Shown: one piece after another, positions 6,683-13,132 of the stretch
Layout: each line of letters begins with the position of its first letter
Position numbering within the stretch: position 1 is the stretch's first letter
Assembly: GCA_946614685.1 (NCBI GenBank)
Contig: CAMOHF010000006.1
Location: 1 to 13,132 of the forward strand
DNA from: an uncultured Clostridia bacterium
GTDB taxonomy: Bacteria > Bacillota > Clostridia > Lachnospirales > Lachnospiraceae
Reading direction: 5' to 3'
Length of the DNA stretch: 13,132 bases
Program-made: the position numbers and the translations under genes
The notes under the pieces: generated by a model
Seen by the model: only the letters and a program-made list of their open reading frames with translations
Database searches by the model: none
Told to the model about the DNA's origin: nothing

Positions 6683-8332
6683 ATGAACAAAGACAGATTA
6701 AAACCCATGCTGTTTTCCACCATCAAGCATTACAGCCTGAAGCAATTCGGCACGGATGTGGTATCCGGTATCATCGTGGCCATCATTGCGCTTCCGCTTT
6801 CCATCGCCCTTGCACTTGCATCGGGCGTCGGTCCGCAGGAAGGTCTCTACACCGCGATCGTCGCAGGATTTATCATTTCCTTCCTGGGCGGAAGCCGTGT
6901 GCAGATCGCAGGACCCACGGCTGCATTTGCCACCATCGTGGCAGGCATTGTGGCAAAGAAGGGCTTCGACGGTATGATGCTCGCAACCATCATTGCCGGA
7001 CTGATCCTGGTTGTGATGGGACTTTTGCGCATGGGAAGCCTGATCCGTTTCATTCCCTATACGATCACCACGGGATTCACCTCAGGTATCGCGGTCACCA
7101 TCGTGATCGGACAGATGAAGGACTTCTTCGGTCTCACCTATCCCAAGGGTACGAACACCATCGAGACAACCGATAAGCTTCGCGCCTTCGGCAAATTCTT
7201 CAATACGGTCAACCCTTACGCCATCCTGGTCGGTATCATCTGCCTTGCGATCCTGATCGTCTGGCCCACCATCAGCGAGAAGATCCCGGGATCGCTTATC
7301 GCCGTAATCGTCGGCGTTTTGATCGTAAAGCTTTCCGGCATCCCGGTGAATACCATCGGTGATCTTTACACCATCAATTCCACACTGCCGACACCGCACA
7401 TGCCGCATGTCTCGCTCCTTGCGATCAAGGAAGCGCTTCCCGACGGCTTCACCATCGCGATCCTTGCAGCCATCGAGTCCCTGCTCTCCTGCGTGGTTGC
7501 GGACAGTATGATCAACTCACACCATCGTTCCAATATGGAACTTATCGCACAGGGCTGCGGTAACATCGGTTCCGCCATCTTCGGCGGTATCCCCGCAACA
7601 GGTGCGATCGCAAGAACCGCCGCCAACATCAAGAACGGAGGACGTACACCGGTAGCCGGCATGATCCACTCCGTTGTACTCGTGCTTGTGCTCGTGGTAC
7701 TGATGCCCTATGCAGCACTGATCCCCATGCCTACCATCGCAGCCATCCTCTTTATGGTTGCCTACAATATGTGTCAGTGGAGAACCTTTGTGCATCTGTG
7801 CAAGACTGCGCCGAAGAGCGACATCATCGTGCTCGGCATCACATTTGCGCTTACGGTCATCTTCGATTTGGTACTTGCCATCGAGATCGGTATGCTCCTT
7901 GCAGTCATCCTCTTCATGAAGCGGATGAGCGAAGAGTCCGTCATCGTCGGATGGAAGTACTACGATCCCGAGGAGGATCCGGACGGTCCCGAGTTAAAGC
8001 CGCTCCCGCCTCAGGTTCGTGTCTACGAGATCTACGGCCCCATGTTCTTTGGAAGCTCCGGTCAGATTGATACGATGGATTTTCGTGATGAGACCAAGGT
8101 CATCATCATCCGAATGAGAGGTGTTCCCGCCCTTGACGCAACGGCGATGCACTCTCTGGAGAATTTCTACGAAAGATGTAAAGAAGTCGGAATTCAGCTG
8201 GTGTTCTCTCATGTCAATGAGCAGCCGATGAACACCATGAAGAAAGACGGATTCACAAAAAAAGTCGGAGAGGAAAACTTCCGACCGCATATCGATGATG
8301 CCATTGAATGGGCAAAGGGGCTTATCGCTTAA
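6683..8332 (+). CDS. SulP family inorganic anion transporter with C-terminal STAS domain
   Basis: This 549-residue membrane protein has the full SulP/SLC26 layout. The N-terminal membrane domain (about 20-415) contains the family motifs LPLSIALALASGVGPQEGLY (residues 37-56), QIAGPTAAF (75-83) and GGIPATGAIARTAANI. A cytoplasmic STAS domain follows (about 445-545), where the usual D-S-G position reads DATAM (485-489). SulP proteins carry sulfate, bicarbonate, dicarboxylates or other anions, and sequence alone does not pick one. Bicarbonate would suit the nearby carbamoyl-phosphate synthase gene, but this is inference. The gene is monocistronic, with its own promoter, and a UUCG-loop terminator lies beyond its TAA inside the convergent ANTAR gene. 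The last 4 bp overlap that gene. Confidence 0.93.
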   Translation: MNKDRLKPMLFSTIKHYSLKQFGTDVVSGIIVAIIALPLSIALALASGVGPQEGLYTAIVAGFIISFLGGSRVQIAGPTAAFATIVAGIVAKKGFDGMMLATIIAGLILVVMGLLRMGSLIRFIPYTITTGFTSGIAVTIVIGQMKDFFGLTYPKGTNTIETTDKLRAFGKFFNTVNPYAILVGIICLAILIVWPTISEKIPGSLIAVIVGVLIVKLSGIPVNTIGDLYTINSTLPTPHMPHVSLLAIKEALPDGFTIAILAAIESLLSCVVADSMINSHHRSNMELIAQGCGNIGSAIFGGIPATGAIARTAANIKNGGRTPVAGMIHSVVLVLVLVVLMPYAALIPMPTIAAILFMVAYNMCQWRTFVHLCKTAPKSDIIVLGITFALTVIFDLVLAIEIGMLLAVILFMKRMSEESVIVGWKYYDPEEDPDGPELKPLPPQVRVYEIYGPMFFGSSGQIDTMDFRDETKVIIIRMRGVPALDATAMHSLENFYERCKEVGIQLVFSHVNEQPMNTMKKDGFTKKVGEENFRPHIDDAIEWAKGLIA

Positions 8333-8339
8333 GCCCCTT
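8315..8339. other. Hairpin spanning the SulP/ANTAR stop codons
   Basis: A 10-bp perfect inverted repeat (AAGGGGCTTA, 8315-8324, and TAAGCCCCTT, 8330-8339, 5-nt loop) covers the two overlapping stop codons. It lacks a real U-run on either side (only three Us toward the minus-strand 3' end). It may be a weak terminator or a transcript-stabilising 3' structure for carB-glnA-ANTAR mRNA rather than a classic terminator. Confidence 0.5.
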
Positions 8340-8913
8340 CATCCTTTAAGATCGCTTCGGCGATCTTTTTTCTTGAGACGCCGTGATCCATCGCCTGCTT
8401 GCCGATGTAACGGTGCGCCTCCTCTTCTGTCATATGCTTCTTCTCAACCAGCATAAGTTTTGCCCGACTGACGATACGGATCTCCTCCATCTTCTCTTCG
8501 ACGGAAAGCGTCTTTTTCTCCAGACGATGCATACGGTTCTGCGTAGCGAGAAGGAAACGGATATTCCTGTCGAGACTGCCGTGCGGTGCAGGTTTCGGAA
8601 GCACCAGAACACCGTGATCCGTCACGTGATCCGAGATATCCTCGCTCACGTCACGCGGGCAGATCAAAAGCACGGACGCATTGGTCCTCTCCACCGCATC
8701 CAGACAAAACACCTCTCCCGTCTCATCCGGGATCGGTGCATTGACCACGATCAGATCATAGTTCTTCTCAAGCAGCGCGCGTCTTGCCGACGCCGCGCTT
8801 TTTTTGATATCAATTGTAATACAGTCGACCAGAGACTTCTTCGCCATCGCCACAAACTGCTCAGAGGCGGATACGATCAGGACGACATGTCTGATGCCCT
8901 CTTGCTTCGGCAT
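8329..8913 (-). CDS. ANTAR-domain protein with pseudo-receiver domain (putative antiterminator)
   Basis: This 194-residue protein has an N-terminal receiver-like fold (about 9-118), a coiled-coil linker (about 125-147) and a C-terminal ANTAR RNA-binding domain (about 145-190). The latter is recognisable from RAKLMLVEKKHMTEEEAHRYI and VSRKKIAEAIL. ANTAR proteins bind paired hexaloop hairpins in nascent RNA and prevent termination; several control nitrogen genes. In the receiver the first strand ends in IVSASEQF rather than an acidic pair, and the phospho-acceptor position reads VVNAP (N58) instead of Asp. The Lys in LPKP (K107) is kept. It is therefore probably not controlled by ordinary phosphorylation. 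It follows the glutamine synthetase gene by 11 nt, and its GAGG ribosome-binding site overlaps that gene's TGA, suggesting coupled translation. Its 3' end overlaps the SulP gene. Confidence 0.88.
   Translation of the reverse strand: MPKQEGIRHVVLIVSASEQFVAMAKKSLVDCITIDIKKSAASARRALLEKNYDLIVVNAPIPDETGEVFCLDAVERTNASVLLICPRDVSEDISDHVTDHGVLVLPKPAPHGSLDRNIRFLLATQNRMHRLEKKTLSVEEKMEEIRIVSRAKLMLVEKKHMTEEEAHRYIGKQAMDHGVSRKKIAEAILKDEGA
8348..8371 (+). terminator. Intrinsic UUCG-loop terminator of the SulP gene
   Basis: AAGATCGC (8348-8355), the TTCG tetraloop and GCGATCTT (8360-8367) form a perfect 8-bp stem followed by a T-run to 8371. It lies 16 bases past the SulP stop codon and is entirely within the convergent ANTAR coding sequence, where the other strand encodes KKIAEAILK. 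Confidence 0.88.
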
Positions 8914-8924
8914 TCCAAACTACC

Positions 8925-10100
8925 TCATGCCTTCGTATAGGCGTTAATGATTTCTTCCGGTACGATCTCTGTTACGAACGCGCTCGACTTTGCCACCTTG
9001 CCGGCTTCCTTCTTGGAATCCGGAAGGAAGGCTGCGCCCTCCATCATCTCCTCGGGGAGTTCCAGCTTTCTCTCTATGCCGGAAAGGCCCGCATAAATGA
9101 GCAAAGCATACACCAGATAGGGATTGCTTGCAGCGTCCGGAGAACGAAGCTCCGCACGTGTCTTACCCTTGTAGCTGCCGATGTACATCAGCTCGGACTC
9201 TTCGAGGCTGGACCAGTTCACCTTGTCGGGTGCGCTGTCCTTGCCGAGTCTTGCGTAGGACGCCTCCGTCGGGTTTAAGAACAGCGTGATATCACGGATA
9301 TGCTCAATGATACCTGCTGCCGCATGGCGCACCACGTCGTTGCCGTCACGGTCCACTGCGTAAAGATTGATATGATAGCCGTTGCCGGGCTTACCTTCCA
9401 AGGGCACGGGAGAAAAATCCGCGGTCAGACCGTAGCGGTCCGCAATGGTCTCCACCACCATCTTGAAAGTGGTCATCTGATCTGCTGCCTTAAGCGGCTT
9501 CGCATAATGAAAATCGATCTCGTTTTGTCCGGGACCCCTCTCATGGTAGGAGCGCTCCGGTGTCAGTCCCATCTGCTCAATGGTGAGTGAGATCTCACGC
9601 CTTACATTCTCGCATCTGTCGGCGGGTGCGATATCCAGATAGCCAGCCTCGTCATAGGGAACCTTTGTATTCTTTCCGTCCTCGTCCTTCACAAAGAGAT
9701 AGAACTCGCTCTCGGTGCCGAAGCGGAATTCGATTCCCGCCTTCTCGGCCTTTGAGATGGAATGCTTTAAGATCTCTCTGGTATCGGAGATGTAGGGCTC
9801 TCCCTCCGGCGTATATACATCGCAAAACATACGAAGCACGCGTCCGCTGTCCGGACGCCAGGGCAGGATCGCCATGGTATCGGGATTCGGTTTTAAGTAT
9901 AAAGACGCATAGGGAGAATCTTCAAATCCGCGGACGGCCCTAGCATTAAAGGGAATGCCGTCTGCAAATGCCTTGGTCATCTCTCTCGGTGTCACGGAGA
10001 CATTTTTCTGAACGCCGAAGGCATCGCGAAATGCCAGTCGAATGAATTTGACATCTTCCTCCTCGATGAAACCGAGGACCTCGTCGATCGTATAATCCAT
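8925..10100 (-). CDS. Glutamine synthetase family protein, short and divergent
   Basis: Clear class I glutamine synthetase fold: an N-terminal beta-grasp domain (EEDVKFIRLAFRDAFG, 14-29), then the catalytic domain with FGTESEF (E130, E132), YHERGPGQNEIDF (H186, E187, E194), GNGYHINLY (H243), SYARLG (R284) and RAELRSPDAASNPYLVYA (E317, R319). These are the metal, glutamate and part of the nucleotide site. At 391 residues it is about 50 shorter than typical class I enzymes. Several usual residues differ when aligned from memory: the FDGSS loop reads FNARAV (Asp to N52), and the NRSxxIRIP stretch reads EESELMYIG (the two Arg become E301 and Y306). It may make glutamine poorly, use another amine, or be regulatory. 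I chose ATG at 10100 over 10112 because GGAGG (10110-10106) is 5 nt upstream. It is 15 nt downstream of carB and 11 nt upstream of the ANTAR gene. Confidence 0.87.
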   Translation of the reverse strand: MDYTIDEVLGFIEEEDVKFIRLAFRDAFGVQKNVSVTPREMTKAFADGIPFNARAVRGFEDSPYASLYLKPNPDTMAILPWRPDSGRVLRMFCDVYTPEGEPYISDTREILKHSISKAEKAGIEFRFGTESEFYLFVKDEDGKNTKVPYDEAGYLDIAPADRCENVRREISLTIEQMGLTPERSYHERGPGQNEIDFHYAKPLKAADQMTTFKMVVETIADRYGLTADFSPVPLEGKPGNGYHINLYAVDRDGNDVVRHAAAGIIEHIRDITLFLNPTEASYARLGKDSAPDKVNWSSLEESELMYIGSYKGKTRAELRSPDAASNPYLVYALLIYAGLSGIERKLELPEEMMEGAAFLPDSKKEAGKVAKSSAFVTEIVPEEIINAYTKA

Positions 10101-10105
10101 AACTT

Positions 10106-10110
10106 CCTCC
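10106..10110 (-). promoter_or_regulatory. Ribosome-binding site that sets the glutamine synthetase start
   Basis: GGAGG on the minus strand, 5 nt before ATG at 10100, lies in the 15-nt gap after the carB stop. The alternative in-frame ATG at 10112 has only GAAG in front of it and would place this site inside the coding region, so the 391-residue form is preferred. Confidence 0.75.
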
Positions 10111-10115
10111 ATCTT

Positions 10116-13100
10116 CTATATCACGCTGATCCTCGGCGAGATATCTTCCAAGACATCGAGCAGGATACGCACGGTGTCAAGGGATGTAAACATGGTAACC
10201 TTGTTCATGATGGCACAGCGTCTGATCTCCGCACCGTCGTGGTAGTGCACGCCGGACAGGATGGCACGGGTATTGATGATGTAGCTTACATAGCCTGCGC
10301 GGATCGAGTGAAGCACCTCTTCGCTTCGATCGCTCTCGTTGCCGCGGATCCTGGTTCTGATGCCGTGCTCTTTCAAAAACTGACCGGTTCCGATGGTGGC
10401 CTCGATATTGAAGCCGAGCTCGTAGAAGCGGCGGATCAGAGGAAGCGCCTCCTCCTTGTCCTCATCCGCAAGCGTCACCATAACGGTACCGTATTCTTTC
10501 ATCTTGACGCCCGATGCCTGCAATGCCTTGTAGAGCGCACGCTTTAGGCTCTTATCGTAACCGATGGCCTCTCCCGTTGACTTCATCTCGGGGGAGAGAT
10601 ACGCATCCATACCGTTTAATTTCTCAAAGGAGAATGCGGGCGCCTTCACATACCAGAACTTCTTCTCGGGAAGCATCTTGCCGCCGTATCCCTGTGATGC
10701 AAGACTCTCGCCGAGCATAACACGGGTTGCGATATCCACAAGGGGAACGCCGGTCGACTTGGACAGGAAGGGCACACTTCTTGACGCACGGGGATTTACC
10801 TCGATGATGTAAACCGAATCGTCCTTGTCCACGATAAACTGGATATTGTACAAGCCCTTGATGCCGATACCGACACCGAGTTTTTCCGTATAGTCACGGA
10901 TCACTTCCTTCACCTGCTCCGAAATGGAGTAAGGAGGATAGACGCTGGTACTGTCTCCGGAGTGGACACCTGTACGTTCAACAAGCTCCATGATACCGGG
11001 CAGGAAGACTTCCTTGCCGTCGCAGACCGCATCCACCTCTACCTCCTTGCCGACGATGTAGCGATCCACAAGCACGGGCTTGTCCTGATCCACCTCTACG
11101 GCGTTCTTTAAGTAGTGGCGCAGCATCTCCTCGTTCGCAACGATTTCCATGGCACGTCCGCCCAATACGAAGGAAGGTCTTACCAGTACGGGATAACCGA
11201 TCTTCGCCGCGGCGCGCACGCCCTCCTCGATATCCGTAACCGCCATACCCTCGGGCTGGGGGATACCGAGTTCCTTGATCAGATGCTCAAATGCATCCCT
11301 GTCCTCTGCCTTAAAGATGGCTTCAGGGCCTGTGCCGATGATGTTGACACCGCGCTTTGCAAGCGGCTCGGCCAGATTCACCGCAGTCTGACCGCCCAAA
11401 GATGCGATCACGCCCACCGGCTTCTCCAAGTCTATGATATTCATGATGTCCTCAACGGTAAGAGGCTCAAAGTAGAGTTTGTCCGCCGTGGTGTAATCGG
11501 TGGATACCGTCTCGGGGTTGTTGTTTACAACAATAGCCTCATATCCGGCCTCGTGGATGGTTCTTACGGCATGAACCGTGGAGTAGTCAAACTCCACACC
11601 CTGTCCGATACGGATGGGACCGGAGCCTAAGACCACGATCTTCTTGCTGTCTGAGACAACGGATTCATTCTCCTCCTCATAGGTGGAGTAGAAGTAGGGC
11701 ACGTAGCTTTCAAACTCGCTGGCGCAGGTATCGATCATCTTGTAGACGGGAGCAATCTCGTAGGACTTGCGAAGCGCTCTGATCTCATCCTCATCCTTGC
11801 CCGTAAGTTCAGCGATATAGGAATCGGAGAATCCCATACGCTTGGCGTCGTAAAGGAGTTCCCTGTCGATGATACCGCCCTTCATGGCCTCGAGTTTTTC
11901 CTCAAATGCTACGATCTTCATGATCTTGTCGAGGAAGAACATGTCAATCTTGGTCTTTCTGTAGATGGTGTGCGGATCCACACCCAGCCACAGGAGTTCG
12001 GATACGGCGTAGATTCTGTCATCCGTACCCTCCTTGATGTACTCAAGCAGCTTCTGTACGGCTTCCTTCTTCGCCTCTTCGCCCTCCTTGTCGGAGAGAT
12101 TTGCGATATCGAACTTCGCCAGGTGGATATGGTTCTTGCCGTCCTCGAGTGAACGGATCGCTTTTAAAAGGCTTTCCTCAAAGGTGCGTCCCACACTCAT
12201 GGTCTCTCCGGTTGCCTTCATCTGGGTAGAGAGTACATTGGACGCATTGGCAAATTTATCGAAGGGGAAGCGGGGCATCTTCGTAACCACGTAGTCAAGC
12301 GAGGGCTCGAAGCATGCCGGCGTATTGGCAAGCCGGATCTCATCCAAGTTCATACCCACGGCGATCTTCGCAGACACGCGGGCGATGGGATAACCGCTCG
12401 CCTTTGACGCAAGTGCCGAAGATCTGGACACTCTCGGGTTCACCTCGATCACAAAGTAATCAAAGGACTCGGGATCAAGCGCAAACTGAACGTTACATCC
12501 GCCCTTTACTTCAAGGGCTCTGATGATCTTTAAGGCACTGCTTCTAAGCATCTGATACTCGCGGTTCGTAAGCGTCTGGCTCGGTGCCACAACGATGGAG
12601 TCACCTGTGTGAATACCCACAGGATCCAGATTCTCCATGTTGCAGACGGTGATGGCGGTATCGTTCGCATCGCGGATCACCTCATACTCGATCTCCTTGT
12701 AACCCTTGATACTCTTTTCTACAAGAACCTGATGTACGGGAGAAAGCGCCAGCGCATTCTTCATCATATCGCGCATCTCATCCTCGCTATAAGCAAATCC
12801 ACCGCCGGTACCGCCCAGAGTGAAGGCGGGACGAAGGATCACGGGATAACCGATGTGATCGGCAGCCGCAAGGCCCTCTTCCACGGTCGTTGCGATCTCC
12901 GAGGGAACGACAGGTTCTCCCAAAGCTTCGCAGAGTTCCTTAAACTGCTCTCTGTCCTCTGCACGGCGAATACTTGCCGCATCCGTGCCGAGCAGTTCGA
13001 TCTCACACTCGGAGAGCACGCCCTTGTCCGCCAGAAGCAGGGAAAGGTTTAAGCCCGTCTGTCCTCCGATACCGGGCAGGATGGCGTCCGGTCTTTCGTA

Positions 13101-13132
13101 GCGGCAGATTCTGGCCATATATTCAAGTGTCA
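10116..13132 (-). CDS. carB: Carbamoyl-phosphate synthase large subunit (5' partial)
   Basis: The frame is open to the right edge. The visible 1004 residues start in the first pre-ATP-grasp domain (ERPDAILPGIGGQTGLNLS) and lack roughly the first 60-70 residues of a normal enzyme, so the ATG within the window at 13118 is not the true start. In order come the carboxyphosphate ATP-grasp half (about 12200-13132; EVNPRVSRSSALASKASGYP), the oligomerisation domain (about 11680-12200), the carbamoyl-phosphate ATP-grasp half (VVLGSGPIRIGQGVEFDYST near 11600; EVNPRASRSVPFLSKSTGVP near 10770) and the MGS-like allosteric domain (ending near 10116; AIMNKVTMFTSLDT). It uses ammonia tunnelled from CarA, bicarbonate and two ATP to make carbamoyl phosphate for pyrimidines and arginine. 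carA is probably upstream, outside the window. It is followed closely by the glutamine synthetase homologue, implying co-transcription. Both duplicated halves look intact. Confidence 0.97.
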   Translation of the reverse strand, partial: TLEYMARICRYERPDAILPGIGGQTGLNLSLLLADKGVLSECEIELLGTDAASIRRAEDREQFKELCEALGEPVVPSEIATTVEEGLAAADHIGYPVILRPAFTLGGTGGGFAYSEDEMRDMMKNALALSPVHQVLVEKSIKGYKEIEYEVIRDANDTAITVCNMENLDPVGIHTGDSIVVAPSQTLTNREYQMLRSSALKIIRALEVKGGCNVQFALDPESFDYFVIEVNPRVSRSSALASKASGYPIARVSAKIAVGMNLDEIRLANTPACFEPSLDYVVTKMPRFPFDKFANASNVLSTQMKATGETMSVGRTFEESLLKAIRSLEDGKNHIHLAKFDIANLSDKEGEEAKKEAVQKLLEYIKEGTDDRIYAVSELLWLGVDPHTIYRKTKIDMFFLDKIMKIVAFEEKLEAMKGGIIDRELLYDAKRMGFSDSYIAELTGKDEDEIRALRKSYEIAPVYKMIDTCASEFESYVPYFYSTYEEENESVVSDSKKIVVLGSGPIRIGQGVEFDYSTVHAVRTIHEAGYEAIVVNNNPETVSTDYTTADKLYFEPLTVEDIMNIIDLEKPVGVIASLGGQTAVNLAEPLAKRGVNIIGTGPEAIFKAEDRDAFEHLIKELGIPQPEGMAVTDIEEGVRAAAKIGYPVLVRPSFVLGGRAMEIVANEEMLRHYLKNAVEVDQDKPVLVDRYIVGKEVEVDAVCDGKEVFLPGIMELVERTGVHSGDSTSVYPPYSISEQVKEVIRDYTEKLGVGIGIKGLYNIQFIVDKDDSVYIIEVNPRASRSVPFLSKSTGVPLVDIATRVMLGESLASQGYGGKMLPEKKFWYVKAPAFSFEKLNGMDAYLSPEMKSTGEAIGYDKSLKRALYKALQASGVKMKEYGTVMVTLADEDKEEALPLIRRFYELGFNIEATIGTGQFLKEHGIRTRIRGNESDRSEEVLHSIRAGYVSYIINTRAILSGVHYHDGAEIRRCAIMNKVTMFTSLDTVRILLDVLEDISPRISVI

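Noticed and set aside
8383..8940. 185-residue plus-strand open frame opposite the ANTAR gene
   Set aside because: It is rich in His, Arg and Cys with no domain pattern, as expected from the reverse of a real coding frame, and starts just after the SulP terminator.
10101..10115. Possible ANTAR target RNA or promoter between carB and the glutamine synthetase gene
   Set aside because: The gap is only 15 nt and is taken up by the ribosome-binding site, so there is no room for a paired-hexaloop structure.
11115..11630. 171-residue plus-strand open frame opposite carB
   Set aside because: It lies wholly antisense to a strongly conserved part of carB, has no recognisable family motif and no convincing ribosome-binding site. 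It is a shadow of the real gene.

Overview
The window looks like a chromosomal segment of a Gram-positive anaerobe of the Clostridia, most likely a Lachnospiraceae-type organism with roughly balanced GC content. This is inferred from the gene families: a DUF1836 regulator, a short glutamine synthetase followed by an ANTAR regulator, and a large beta-propeller sensor. Shine-Dalgarno sequences are also strong and Firmicutes-like. No species can be named from the sequence alone. The window is almost fully coding: there are no gene-free stretches over 300 bases, and I see no tRNA, rRNA, CRISPR array, insertion sequence or phage gene.

Layout from left to right. (1) Positions 1-2530, minus strand: the N-terminal 843 residues of a large membrane sensor, running off the left edge. 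It has a polytopic, ECF-S-like membrane domain, then an extracytoplasmic propeller of two-component-regulator type, then the probable start of a Y_Y_Y domain. (2) Positions 2623-4484, minus: a two-gene operon, a DUF1836 MerR-like regulator translationally coupled through TAGTG to a CNNM/CorC membrane protein with paired CBS domains, closed by an intrinsic terminator. (3) Positions 4609-5160, plus: a histidine phosphatase divergent from the DUF1836 gene. (4) Positions 5173-6573, minus: a MATE exporter convergent with the phosphatase; both stop codons lie in one bidirectional terminator. (5) Positions 6683-8332, plus: a SulP anion transporter with a STAS domain, divergent from the MATE gene through physically interleaved promoters. 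(6) Positions 8329-13132, minus: carB (5' partial), a divergent short glutamine synthetase and an ANTAR-domain protein, tightly packed and probably co-transcribed. The ANTAR gene overlaps the end of the SulP gene by 4 bp, and the SulP terminator lies inside the ANTAR coding region.

How the genes may work together. Carbamoyl-phosphate synthase consumes glutamine nitrogen, bicarbonate and ATP, so a glutamine-synthetase-family enzyme and an ANTAR antiterminator (a class often tied to nitrogen control) in its operon make metabolic sense. A SulP protein could supply bicarbonate, but its substrate cannot be read from sequence. The most interesting points are: the glutamine synthetase homologue appears to lack several canonical active-site residues; the ANTAR protein has a receiver domain without its phospho-acceptor Asp; the large sensor fuses an ECF-S-like membrane module to a propeller; and the gene junctions are unusually compact, with interleaved promoters, stop codons inside a terminator stem, a terminator inside an opposing gene, and a candidate leaderless MATE transcript.
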